64,000 nt of DNA from Polynucleobacter cosmopolitanus (lineage in GTDB: Bacteria > Pseudomonadota > Gammaproteobacteria > Burkholderiales > Burkholderiaceae), in assembly GCF_002224225.1 (NCBI RefSeq), contig NZ_NJGG01000001.1, forward strand, positions 993,998 to 1,057,997, written 5' to 3'. Made by a program: the position numbers and the translations under genes. Of this stretch, positions 16,002-24,207 are shown in pieces; within the stretch, counting starts at the first letter, position 1; every line of letters begins with the position of its first letter. The notes below the pieces were generated by a model. It was not told where the DNA came from, did no database searches, and saw only the letters and a program-made list of their open reading frames with translations.

Positions 16002-16897
16002 TGAAGCCATCGAATACTCACATTACATTTATTGGTTTGGGCCTGATGGGTGTGCCCATGGTCAATAATTTATTAAAGGCTGGATTCAGGGTGACTGGGT
16101 TTGATCTAAATTCTGAAGTGGCTGAAAAATTTTCAGGACAGAATAATTTTAAATTCTCCAAATCCGCAGTTGAGGCTGTTAGTGACGCAGCAGTGACTAT
16201 TTTGATGTTGCCTGATAGTTCAATCATCGATGGTGTCATTTGGGGCAATGCTGGTCAGGAAGGTATTTCAGCGCACTTGAAAAAGGGAAGTTTTCTTGTG
16301 GATATGAGTTCTGCAAGTCCAGTGTCTTCAAGAGCTAACAATCAAAAGTTAAATGAAATTGGTATCAACTATGTTGACGCTCCAGTATCTGGCGGCGTTA
16401 AGAAGGCAATTGATGGAACGCTTTCAATCATTGTTGGTGGATCTTCACAAGATTTTGAAAAAACACACGCTTTGCTTGAGGTGATGGGTAAAAGCATTAC
16501 TCACGTTGGGGCAGCAGGAGCAGCCCATGCCGTTAAAGCTTTAAATAACTACATTTCAGCTGCTGGATTAATTGCTGTGAGTGAGTCATTGATCGCCGCT
16601 GAGAAATTTGGGCTGGATACACATGTGGTTAATAAGGTATTCAACACTTCTACTGGCAAAAACAACACAACTGAAAATAAAGTAGAGAACTTTATGCTGA
16701 GTGGAGCATTTAATTCTGGATTTTCATTGGCTTTAATGAGCAAAGACGTTCAGATTGCTCTCAAGTTTATAGAGGATATGGGGTGTTACTCTAATTTGGC
16801 TCAACAATGTGTAAAAACATCAGAAGAGGCAAATCAATCATTGGGTAAGGGTGCCGACCATACAGCTGTATTTAAATACGTTAAATCTTTTCAATAG
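16001..16897 (+). CDS. Beta-hydroxyacid dehydrogenase, HIBADH/GarR family
   Basis: 298-residue NAD(P)-dependent dehydrogenase. Rossmann motif GLGLMGVPMVNNLLKAGF at about 11-28, substrate loop DAPVSGGVKKAIDGTLSI near 125-142, and catalytic Lys in HAVKALNNYI near 173. The family includes 3-hydroxyisobutyrate dehydrogenase, tartronate semialdehyde reductase and L-threonate dehydrogenase; the residues seen do not separate them. Translationally coupled to the CMD gene, so it probably acts on the same pathway's hydroxyacid or semialdehyde. Confidence 0.88.
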   Translation: MKPSNTHITFIGLGLMGVPMVNNLLKAGFRVTGFDLNSEVAEKFSGQNNFKFSKSAVEAVSDAAVTILMLPDSSIIDGVIWGNAGQEGISAHLKKGSFLVDMSSASPVSSRANNQKLNEIGINYVDAPVSGGVKKAIDGTLSIIVGGSSQDFEKTHALLEVMGKSITHVGAAGAAHAVKALNNYISAAGLIAVSESLIAAEKFGLDTHVVNKVFNTSTGKNNTTENKVENFMLSGAFNSGFSLALMSKDVQIALKFIEDMGCYSNLAQQCVKTSEEANQSLGKGADHTAVFKYVKSFQ

Positions 16898-16926
16898 AAC
16901 TCATCACATTAAATAAGGATGGAAAA

Positions 16927-17895
16927 ATGAAAAATTTTCAAAAAATTATTATTGGATTATTTTGCATAGCAAGCTCAGCGGCATTTGCACAATTTCCAGA
17001 CCGACAGATAACAATGGTGATTCCTTATGCCCCAGCAGGCTCTACTGATGTATTAGGAAGAATACTTGCTCAAGTTATGTCGAAAAACTTGGGGCAAACA
17101 GTGCTTGTTGATAACACTGCTGGTGCCGGTGGAACTATTGGTGCAGGTCGTGTGGCTCGTTCAAAGCCCGATGGTTACACCATACTTTTTCATAACATGG
17201 CTCAATCATCAGCACCAGCCCTTTATGCAAAATTAGCCTATGACCCAGTAACAGATTTCTCTCCTATTGGTATGGTGACGGAAGTGCCAATGGTTCTTGT
17301 TGCAAGAAAAGATTTCCCAGCTAACACGCTTCAAGATTTTATTAAATACGTTAAAGCTAATCCAGGTAAATTGAATTTTGCAAACGCTGGAATTGGTGCC
17401 ACATCTAATCTGTGTGAAGCACTCATTAAATCTTCATTATCTGCAGAGTGGTCTTCAATTTCATACAAAGGTACTGGCCCAGCATTGAATGACCTTTTGG
17501 CTGGACAAGTTGATGTTATTTGCGATCAACCTGCAAGTACATTGCAACACATCAGAGCCGGCAACATTAAGGCCATAGCAGTGGCGACCAAAGATCGTAT
17601 TAGTTCTTTGCCAAACACCCCAACCTTTGGCCAGTCTGGCCTGCCTGGTTTTCAATTAGCGGTTTGGCATGGAATGTATGCTCCGGCTGGAACACCAAAA
17701 CCAGTTGTAGATCGTTTAAATGAAGCGCTGAATGCAGCCCTAAAAGATCCAATGTTGTCTCAAAAGTTCAATGAGATGAATGCCATGTTGGCAACGCCAG
17801 CAACGGCTAATCCAGGCTACCTACTGAACTTCACCAAATCTGAGGTTGATCGTTGGAAGGCTGCTATGAAGAATGCTGGAGTTCAGCCTCAATAA
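16927..17895 (+). CDS. Bug/TctC-family periplasmic substrate-binding protein
   Basis: 322 residues with a Sec signal (IIIGLFCIASSAAFAQ, cleavage after about residue 21) and the Bug pattern FPDRQITMVIPYAPAGSTDVLGR followed by GAGGTIGAGRVARSKPDGYT. Bug proteins bind carboxylates, amino acids or amides and feed tripartite tricarboxylate transporters. No TctA/TctB genes are here, so it is an orphan receptor, normal in Burkholderiales. GGATGGAAAA supplies the ribosome site. Third gene of the GntR-linked operon, presumably binding its substrate or inducer. Confidence 0.92.
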   Translation: MKNFQKIIIGLFCIASSAAFAQFPDRQITMVIPYAPAGSTDVLGRILAQVMSKNLGQTVLVDNTAGAGGTIGAGRVARSKPDGYTILFHNMAQSSAPALYAKLAYDPVTDFSPIGMVTEVPMVLVARKDFPANTLQDFIKYVKANPGKLNFANAGIGATSNLCEALIKSSLSAEWSSISYKGTGPALNDLLAGQVDVICDQPASTLQHIRAGNIKAIAVATKDRISSLPNTPTFGQSGLPGFQLAVWHGMYAPAGTPKPVVDRLNEALNAALKDPMLSQKFNEMNAMLATPATANPGYLLNFTKSEVDRWKAAMKNAGVQPQ

Positions 17896-17954
17896 CGTTA
17901 ATTTGACTATCAATGACGATTAATACTTCCGCCCCATAAACTTCAGTTTTTCTT

Positions 17955-17978
17955 GTCACCAGTCCAGCGACTGGTGAC
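17955..17978 (+). terminator. Strong hairpin after the Bug operon
   Basis: Perfect 10-base stem GTCACCAGTC / GACTGGTGAC with loop CAGC, 59 bases past the Bug stop. No T tract follows, so it may be a transcript-stabilising hairpin rather than an intrinsic terminator. The remaining 245 bases to the next gene show nothing else I can name. Confidence 0.55.
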
Positions 17979-18223
17979 ATTATTCAACATGTTTTTACTA
18001 TAGAATTTGAGGAAGTAAAGATCGTCATTTAAAAATTGGCCTCAGAAACCAATGGCGGTTCTTGGAACATCAATCATGGTGTCAAGTGTTCATTTGTTTT
18101 AACTTACAATGTATTTACCTGCCACCCAGTTTGATGTCGCATTATCATCATTGAATAGCAGGGATAGCAATTCTTTAAAAAATGTAATAAATCAAGTTTG
18201 CCCACCTTTTAATAGTCCAAAAA

Positions 18224-18610
18224 ATGAAATTAAAACTAACTAGCCAATTACTTCTGATTGATTTGGCATTGCAGTTATTGCCGGTCGCTTACTTTGCTTT
18301 TAGTTCACCGTCATTTGCGGAGAATAGTCTGAACGGCCCCTTGGTCCAGGCAGCCTTTTATTTATTCATCATTTGGAAAATTTCTGGTGGAAGTAACCTC
18401 GCCAGATATCTATTTTTGGCTTACGCGCTTGTGATTTTCTTGCCATTGAGCGTGCTGTTTTTGATGCACGGCAGCAGTCTTGGTATGACCTTACTTGTAT
18501 TGATTCAATTAGGTATCAAAGCTTATTGCTTGTACCAATTGTTTTTCACACCAACAAAATTGGCATTCATCAAAGTTGTGGATGATGAGAGTGAGTTTCC
18601 TAAATTCTGA
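18224..18610 (+). CDS. Small membrane protein, unknown
   Basis: 128 residues with about four hydrophobic segments (LLLIDLALQLLPVAYFAF; LVQAAFYLFIIWKI; YLFLAYALVIFLPLSVLFLM; MTLLVLIQLGIKAYCLYQLFF) and a short acidic cytoplasmic-looking end (DDESEFPKF). No family recognised. Stands alone, convergent with the DsbA-family gene 7 bases away. Confidence 0.7.
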   Translation: MKLKLTSQLLLIDLALQLLPVAYFAFSSPSFAENSLNGPLVQAAFYLFIIWKISGGSNLARYLFLAYALVIFLPLSVLFLMHGSSLGMTLLVLIQLGIKAYCLYQLFFTPTKLAFIKVVDDESEFPKF

Positions 18611-18617
18611 TGATCAG

Positions 18618-19268
18618 TTACTTGATCAGTTGCTCAAAGGCGCTGATCAGTGACTCTGGTTCTTGTGCGCCTTGTAGTAAATACTCTTCATTAAGAATGA
18701 GTGACGGCACTGACTGAATGCCCAAGTTCTTATAAAATTCTTCTTCAGCTTTGACTTCGGCAGTGAACTCATCGCTGGCCAGTATCTCAGCAGCTCTGAC
18801 TTTATCCAATCCTGCTCGAATCACAGCATCTAAGATGTTTTTTTCATCATCAAGGCTGACTGCCAAGCAAAAATAGGTATTGAGAAGCTCTTTTTTAAGA
18901 GTCGCTTGTTTCTCAAGATCTAATTCATTAGCAGCCCAGTACAACAAGCGATGACTATTGAATGTGTTGTATACACGTTTGCGACCATCTGGATGGAATT
19001 TAAAACCTGCTTCAAGAGCTCTGGCTCTGATTTGAGCTTGATTTGTTTTAACTTGATCAAGACTCAAGCCATACTTTTGAGTGAGATGCTCCATGGCATC
19101 TTGGCCACCAGGAGGCATGTGGGGATTCAGTTGAAATGCACGGAAATGAACTTTAAAGTCCACCACCATCTCTAACTGGCTCATGGCTTGAGATAAATTG
19201 CCAAAACCGACAGCGCACCAAGGGCAGGCAATGTCGGAAACAAAATCGATGTTGATAATTGGTTTCAT
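18618..19268 (-). CDS. DsbA-family oxidoreductase, FrnE-like
   Basis: 216 residues, thioredoxin fold with a helical insertion. The active site CPWC lies at residues 15-18 (SDIACPWCAVGFGNL), and the cis-proline region is IQSVPSLILNEEYLLQGAQ near 185-203. No signal peptide, so it is cytoplasmic, as for the FrnE group of DsbA-like isomerases/oxidoreductases. Substrate unknown. Sometimes annotated as 2-hydroxychromene-2-carboxylate isomerase, but the CxxC pair favours a redox role. Confidence 0.88.
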   Translation of the reverse strand: MKPIINIDFVSDIACPWCAVGFGNLSQAMSQLEMVVDFKVHFRAFQLNPHMPPGGQDAMEHLTQKYGLSLDQVKTNQAQIRARALEAGFKFHPDGRKRVYNTFNSHRLLYWAANELDLEKQATLKKELLNTYFCLAVSLDDEKNILDAVIRAGLDKVRAAEILASDEFTAEVKAEEEFYKNLGIQSVPSLILNEEYLLQGAQEPESLISAFEQLIK

Positions 19269-19370
19269 GTTTTTTTGGGATAAAAGCTAATTAAAACATT
19301 AAAAAAATAATTTGCGCATAAATTACAATCAAATTCTGTTCCAACTCATTAGAAATCACGGCAAATAAAA

Positions 19371-20555
19371 GTGTCTGCAAATAATAGCTTTGAATGTCGT
19401 ATCCTCAATAGCATTCATCTGGTCTCAAAAGAGGGCTGGAATCATCTTTTGGGGAAAGACCCAACTCCTTTTTTACGCCATGAATTCTTAAGCGCCCTAG
19501 AGGATTGTGCTTGCGTTGGTGGCAATACCGGTTGGCAAATAGCGCACCTGGCCATTTATGCATCTGATCATGAAAATCCCATTGGTTTGATGCCTCTGTA
19601 TTTAAAAAGTCATTCTTATGGCGAATATGTCTTTGATTGGTCTTGGGCTGAAGCCTATCAACAACATGGTCTGTCGTATTACCCCAAAGCACTCTGTGCC
19701 ATACCCTTCACGCCAGTTAGAGGTGCGCGCCTATTGGTGGGTGAGGGCAAGGAGTCTGATGCAATACGTATTCAGCTGATAGAGCAATTAAAGCAACTAT
19801 TGATACAAAATGAGATTTCATCGGCACACGTTCTGTTCGCTGAGCAAAATACGCAAGAACTTCTATTGAAACAAGGATTCATGGCCAGAGATGCCATTCA
19901 GTTCCATTGGCAAAACCATGCTTATCAAAACATGGAAGAGTTTTTGAGTCAGCTCAATATGAAGCGCCGTAAAAATATTCGAAGTGAACGTTCTCAGGTT
20001 CAAAAGGCCGGAATATCGTTTCGGCATATTGATGGCCCGGATGCTACTAAAGAAGATTGGGCATTTTTCTATCGTTGCTACGCAAACACCTATTACGAAC
20101 ACCGCTCCTCACCTTATTTGAGTGAGTCATTTTTTCAAATGCTGGCCCAAACCATGCCCGAAAATCTTCATCTGATTGTGGCTCATAGAAATGAGCAAGC
20201 AATCGCAGCATCCTTACTCTTTGTTGATCGCTCGGGACAAACTAAAACTGCTTATGGTCGGTATTGGGGTGCATTGGAGTATGTGCCTTGCCTGCATTTT
20301 GAAACAGCCTATTACCAAGCGATTGAATATTGCATCAGTCATGGCATTGATGTTTTCGAAGGAGGGGCTCAGGGTCAGCACAAAATGGCCAGAGGCTTCA
20401 TGCCGGTCAAGATGCAATCTGCGCACTGGATCAAAGATCCTGAGTTCTCAAAAGCAGTTGAGCGATTCTTGATTCGAGAGAGCGGTGGTATTGAAAACTA
20501 CATTGATGAACTGGCTGAACACTCACCACTCAAAGCAAGTAGCGTGACTCTATGA
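19371..20555 (+). CDS. GNAT/FemAB-like peptidogalycan family protein (DUF482)
   Basis: 394 residues in the family annotated as peptidogalycan biosynthesis/recognition, an acyltransferase of GNAT-like fold. Recognisable blocks are NTGWQIAHLAIY, the SYGEYVFDWSWAEAYQQHGL stretch near 83-102, LNMKRRKNIRSERSQVQKAG near 195-214, and the end region FEGGAQGQHKMARGFMPV. It may aminoacylate or acylate an envelope component, but no member I know has a proven reaction. Starts with GTG at 19371. Probably monocistronic, with the lipoprotein gene following 14 bases later as a possible partner. Confidence 0.82.
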   Translation: MSANNSFECRILNSIHLVSKEGWNHLLGKDPTPFLRHEFLSALEDCACVGGNTGWQIAHLAIYASDHENPIGLMPLYLKSHSYGEYVFDWSWAEAYQQHGLSYYPKALCAIPFTPVRGARLLVGEGKESDAIRIQLIEQLKQLLIQNEISSAHVLFAEQNTQELLLKQGFMARDAIQFHWQNHAYQNMEEFLSQLNMKRRKNIRSERSQVQKAGISFRHIDGPDATKEDWAFFYRCYANTYYEHRSSPYLSESFFQMLAQTMPENLHLIVAHRNEQAIAASLLFVDRSGQTKTAYGRYWGALEYVPCLHFETAYYQAIEYCISHGIDVFEGGAQGQHKMARGFMPVKMQSAHWIKDPEFSKAVERFLIRESGGIENYIDELAEHSPLKASSVTL

Positions 20556-20569
20556 ATATTTGCTAAAGT

Positions 20570-20917
20570 ATGACCATGTTGAAACAATATTCCATGCATC
20601 GATTGAGTAAGCGCATTGCTTTACTGGCATGGGTGCTGCTCAGTGGCTGCGCCTCTTTGACTTCACAGCAGATCACCCAACGCATTGATACCATGAGTGA
20701 CTTCCAACTTTGTTTGGGAGCTCAAACAGGCATGGACAGCCAAGCGTTTGATTTAGATGTTGCGATTGTTGCTGCTGCCAAAGAGCGCATCGCACAACGC
20801 AAATTAGATTGCTCTAGCAAGCATGATGAAATCGTGCGCTTCTTGGTCACATCTCTTAAGCAAGAGCAGAAGTACCGAGAGATTTACTTTTCTAGACCAG
20901 GTTTTTGGCGCTTTTAA
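20570..20917 (+). CDS. Small putative lipoprotein
   Basis: 115 residues with a lipoprotein signal: basic start, hydrophobic core IALLAWVLLSGC with lipobox LSGC near residue 27. The mature part is helical and charged, with two further cysteines and the end REIYFSRPGFWRF. Three in-frame ATGs (20570, 20576, 20591) could start it. Located 14 bases after the acyltransferase. Its 3' end overlaps the end of the convergent HNH gene by 26 bases. Confidence 0.72.
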   Translation: MTMLKQYSMHRLSKRIALLAWVLLSGCASLTSQQITQRIDTMSDFQLCLGAQTGMDSQAFDLDVAIVAAAKERIAQRKLDCSSKHDEIVRFLVTSLKQEQKYREIYFSRPGFWRF

Positions 20918-21251
20918 ATTGCTGGCTCTTTGAGCTTCGCTGGTAAAAATCATTGGGCTTGGATTGCACCCAAGCAATGAACTTTTGTATTTCTGCTTTT
21001 TCTTTGATGGCTTCGGCCGTGTTCAATTCTCTGGCTAACTGTGTTTCTGTGAATAAGGCATGTATTTGCCTGTGGCAAATACGATGCAAATACTCAGTTG
21101 CTTTACCGCCTTTTGATTTTGGAACAAAGTGATGCGCATCTTTTTGGGCAGTTGGGATTGGGCGATCGCAAATAGGGCAAACAAGTTCAGTGACCGAAAC
21201 TTCTTTCGGAAACGTATCAGCAAGTAGTTTTTGACGTATTTTCCCCAACAT
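20892..21251 (-). CDS. HNH endonuclease
   Basis: A compact HNH nuclease: zinc pair CPICDRPIP, then AHHFVPKSKGGK and YLHRICHRQIHALF form the beta-beta-alpha metal site. The frame is open to 21392, but that would cross the LexA box and overlap umuD, so I start at ATG 21251 (MLGKIRQKLL), giving 119 residues. Small stand-alone HNH proteins of this type are common in Gram-negatives and largely uncharacterised. Divergent from umuDC with the LexA box between, so it may be damage-inducible. Confidence 0.78.
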   Translation of the reverse strand: MLGKIRQKLLADTFPKEVSVTELVCPICDRPIPTAQKDAHHFVPKSKGGKATEYLHRICHRQIHALFTETQLARELNTAEAIKEKAEIQKFIAWVQSKPNDFYQRSSKSQQFKSAKNLV

Positions 21252-21310
21252 GATGGGGTCTATCTTAATGTTGGAATAACAAATTTGCTGAATTCGACTT
21301 AATTCATATA

Positions 21311-21330
21311 TACTGTATAAATATACAGTA
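21311..21330. promoter_or_regulatory. LexA (SOS) box
   Basis: TACTGTATAAATATACAGTA: 9-base arms TACTGTATA/TATACAGTA around AA, matching the CTGT-N8-ACAG consensus. It overlaps a plausible umuD promoter (TTGCTG 21285, TATACT 21309, 18-base spacer). Confidence 0.9.
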
Positions 21331-21335
21331 CTATT

Positions 21336-21821
21336 ATGACTCAATCGATCAATCAACTTCTTCATCAAACCAGCTTGAGCCAGGTACCGCAAGGCTTGTC
21401 TGGTGATTTATCGGTGAATGAGACGCCACTCATCATGCACCCATTATCGGCAGGATTTCCAAGTCCTGCGGCTGATTATGCGGCTGATGGATTGGATCTG
21501 AATAGCTATCTGATACAGAATAAGCCAGCCACTTTCATGTTTACTGTGAGAGGTGAATCAATGATTGTGGCTGGCATCCATCATGGCGATAAGGTGGTCG
21601 TTGATCGAGCCTTAAAGCCTAAACACAAAGACATTGTGGTGGCGGTGGTCAATGGTGAGTACACCATCAAACGTTTGTACAAATACAAGGGACTCATTGA
21701 ATTGCGTCCAGAAAACCCTGACTACCCCAACATCACATTCAGTGAAGGCCATGAGCTACAAATATGGGGCGTGGTCATTGGGGTAGTCAGACGTTATTCA
21801 AGTAGTTCATCTCGGGTCTGA
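21336..21821 (+). CDS. umuD: UmuD-like translesion polymerase subunit
   Basis: 161 residues, LexA/S24 peptidase family. The self-cleavage site is the Ala-Gly in [13 protein letters not shown]; the catalytic Ser is in RGESMI and the Lys in NGEYTIKRL. RecA-stimulated cleavage would give UmuD' for polymerase V. The N-terminal arm before the cleavage site is about 15 residues longer than in E. coli. ATG 21336 lies only 5 bases after the LexA box, implying a very short leader without Shine-Dalgarno. umuC follows after 2 bases. Confidence 0.93.
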   Translation: MTQSINQLLHQTSLSQVPQGLSGDLSVNETPLIMHPLSAGFPSPAADYAADGLDLNSYLIQNKPATFMFTVRGESMIVAGIHHGDKVVVDRALKPKHKDIVVAVVNGEYTIKRLYKYKGLIELRPENPDYPNITFSEGHELQIWGVVIGVVRRYSSSSSRV

Positions 21822-21823
21822 TC

Positions 21824-23134
21824 ATGAGCTCCCCCAATCAAAACTCCACCCATGCACCATTGTTTGCTTTGGTGGATGTGAATAATTTCTATGTGTCTTG
21901 CGAAAGAGTTTTTGCTCCTCAGCTAGAAAAAACACCCATGGTGGTGTTATCTAATAACGATGGCTGCGCTGTCGCACGCAGTGCTGAGGTCAAAGCCTTG
22001 GGTGTCAAAATGGGCACGCCTTGGTTTCAGATGAAAGATTTGGCGAAGCAGCATGGCATCTTGGCTTGTTCATCTAATTACACTCTGTATCACGACATGA
22101 GTCAGCGTGTGGTGGAGATACTGCGACAGTTCACGCCCAAGCTAGAGGTTTACAGTGTGGATGAAAGCTTTCTGCAAATTGAATCTGTTTTAAATGCTCA
22201 CGAATCTCCTACTCATTTGGGCGCTGAGATCAAACAGCGTATCAAGCAGTGGACTGGTTTGCCAGTGTGTGTGGGCATTGCACCGAGTAAAACATTGGCC
22301 AAGTTTGCCAACCACTTGGCTAAAAAGAATCCATCGTTCAATGGCGTTTGTGATTTAAGCAATATGCCCAAACAAGAACTCTATCAATGGATGAGCGAGG
22401 TATCTGCTGCTGAAGTGTGGGGCGTTGGTAGAAAAATTGCCAAACGTTTAGAGGGCATGGGCATACACACAGTGCTTGATCTGGTGCAAGTATCTCCGCA
22501 AATGATGAGATTGCAATTTGGGGTGGTGATTGAAAGACTTTGTTATGAATTACGTGGACTCTCTTGTTTGGCTCTGGAGGAGGTGGCGCCACCCAAGCAA
22601 CAAATCATCGCTTCTAGAAGTTTTGGCAAATTAGTACTGAGCTTGGATGAACTAGCTGAGTCAGTTGCCACACACACAGCCAGAGCTGCTGAAAAATTAA
22701 GAGAACAAGAATCATTGACCAGCTCAATCAGTGTGTTCATTCAAACCAATGTGTTCATGAGAAATGAACCTCAGTACAGTCAAAGTATTCAAATACCTTT
22801 GGTGCATCCAACGGATGACACCTTGGTGTTGACTGAAATGGCCATCAAAGGGCTGAAAGAAATTTATAAAAAAGGCTTCAGATATAAAAAGGCTGGCGTG
22901 ATGTTGGGTTTGATGACTGATAAGCCGGTGGTCCAGTCTTCATTGTTTGAAGATCATCAGGCCAAAGGAAAATCTCTGCGTCTTATGAAAACTTTGGATT
23001 CAATCAATACGCGTTATGGGGCTCAGGCCTTACGAGTGGCCGCTACAGGTACGGACCAAGCTTGGAAAATGAAGTCAGAGAATGTTTCTCCCAAGTACAC
23101 CAGCCATTGGGATCAATTACCCGTGGTTCGTTAA
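21824..23134 (+). CDS. umuC: Y-family DNA polymerase V catalytic subunit
   Basis: 436 residues. Palm carboxylates are in [17 protein letters not shown] and YSVDESF; the fingers motif is [15 protein letters not shown] thumb/HhH region ([20 protein letters not shown] near 200-215) and the little-finger domain follow. Performs error-prone translesion synthesis with UmuD' and RecA. Starts 2 bases after umuD, so it is an SOS-regulated two-gene operon under the LexA box upstream. Confidence 0.96.
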   Translation: MSSPNQNSTHAPLFALVDVNNFYVSCERVFAPQLEKTPMVVLSNNDGCAVARSAEVKALGVKMGTPWFQMKDLAKQHGILACSSNYTLYHDMSQRVVEILRQFTPKLEVYSVDESFLQIESVLNAHESPTHLGAEIKQRIKQWTGLPVCVGIAPSKTLAKFANHLAKKNPSFNGVCDLSNMPKQELYQWMSEVSAAEVWGVGRKIAKRLEGMGIHTVLDLVQVSPQMMRLQFGVVIERLCYELRGLSCLALEEVAPPKQQIIASRSFGKLVLSLDELAESVATHTARAAEKLREQESLTSSISVFIQTNVFMRNEPQYSQSIQIPLVHPTDDTLVLTEMAIKGLKEIYKKGFRYKKAGVMLGLMTDKPVVQSSLFEDHQAKGKSLRLMKTLDSINTRYGAQALRVAATGTDQAWKMKSENVSPKYTSHWDQLPVVR

Positions 23135-23249
23135 GAGCTTCAAATTACTGATGAATAAAACAATAGCCCTGTCACTTGAGGGGCTATGGACCCTCAGCTA
23201 AACGTCACAATTTCTGCTAAATTAAATTTTTAGATTTAAAGTGAACATC

Positions 23250-23786
23250 ATGAAATTCTCTCTAGGCCACATTGCTACTTTATGTAAATACACCGGCATC
23301 AGTTTTATTGCTGGGGCTGTGACTCACGGCGCATTCAGTGAACAACGATCAATGATCACAGCTGCAATTGGTGTGGCCATTTATTTGATTGCTGGTGTTT
23401 TAGAGAAAATATCAAATCCTCAAACAAGTAATACATGGACCAATTTATTGGCCATTGGCGTGATTGCATCTGTGGGTTTGGGATTTTTCACGGGCGGTCT
23501 TCAGCATTTCCCGGATTCTCCAGACAGAAGCTTATGGGTTGTGCCCGTTGGATTCTTAATGAGTTTGATCGCAGTGTATTGGATGGAGGGAAGACCTCAT
23601 GCCAAGATCAAAGGGGTTCTTATTTATGGCGGCATCAGTGTCATCATCGTCACAATCGCATCGATCTATGCAGCCAATTACTTCAAAGCTCACCTATCTG
23701 CCGGCGGACATGCTCATGGTGCAGCTGAAATGTCTTCAGAAAAAGATAACAGCAAAGGGCACGATCATTCAACTCACAAGCATTGA
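23250..23786 (+). CDS. Membrane protein with His-rich tail
   Basis: 178 residues (GTG 23241 would add three) with about five hydrophobic segments: ISFIAGAVTHGAF, MITAAIGVAIYLIAGVL, LLAIGVIASVGLGFFTGGL, LWVVPVGFLMSLIAVYWM and VLIYGGISVIIVTIASIYAA. The C-terminal tail is rich in His: GGHAHGAAEMSS, then KGHDHSTHKH, as seen in metal-handling proteins. I do not recognise the family. Alone between umuC and a convergent gene. Confidence 0.75.
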   Translation: MKFSLGHIATLCKYTGISFIAGAVTHGAFSEQRSMITAAIGVAIYLIAGVLEKISNPQTSNTWTNLLAIGVIASVGLGFFTGGLQHFPDSPDRSLWVVPVGFLMSLIAVYWMEGRPHAKIKGVLIYGGISVIIVTIASIYAANYFKAHLSAGGHAHGAAEMSSEKDNSKGHDHSTHKH

Positions 23787-23826
23787 TGCAACATCAGTAT
23801 TTGTATCAATACCTTTGCTTCATGAG

Positions 23827-24207
23827 TCAAAGAGTCTGAGTAATTAACTCAGGCTTGACCACCCGAATTCTTTCATCAACGTAATAGCCACCATATTCGG
23901 TGTAACGCAAATAAACGGTTGAACATTCTGGGCATTGGTGAATCGTGCAGCGATTGTATGGATGGAAGTTCACCGCAATCGGTGCATTCTCTGACCAAAT
24001 GGTGGTGCCATTAGGGTGGTACTCATCCCAATTTTCTTCTGCATCAGGATGCTTGAGTGTGCCAACTGTCTTCAAGCCATCGCGATCAAAGGTGCTCAGA
24101 ATTGTTTCCCAGCAAGAGAAATCATGAGAGGCGCAATGTGAGCACTGCTGATTGTGTTGTTGTGAGGCCAGCGCCAATAATTCTTGATCATTTAAAACAG
24201 GGATCAT
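23827..24207 (-). CDS. Conserved hypothetical zinc-ribbon-like protein
   Basis: 126 residues with two cysteine pairs: QCSHCASHDFSCW near 21-33 and HQCPECSTVYLRYTEYGGY near 90-108, which probably bind zinc. Middle part HPNGTTIWSENAPIAVNFHPYN. Soluble, no signal peptide. Similar proteins occur widely in Burkholderiales as a hypothetical protein; function unknown. Its ATG overlaps the stop of the MHS transporter by 4 bases, so the two are co-translated. Confidence 0.78.
   Translation of the reverse strand: MIPVLNDQELLALASQQHNQQCSHCASHDFSCWETILSTFDRDGLKTVGTLKHPDAEENWDEYHPNGTTIWSENAPIAVNFHPYNRCTIHQCPECSTVYLRYTEYGGYYVDERIRVVKPELITQTL

Noticed and set aside
21252..21392. Longer N-terminus for the HNH protein
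   Set aside because: It crosses the LexA box and the umuD start; the HNH domain is complete from 21251.
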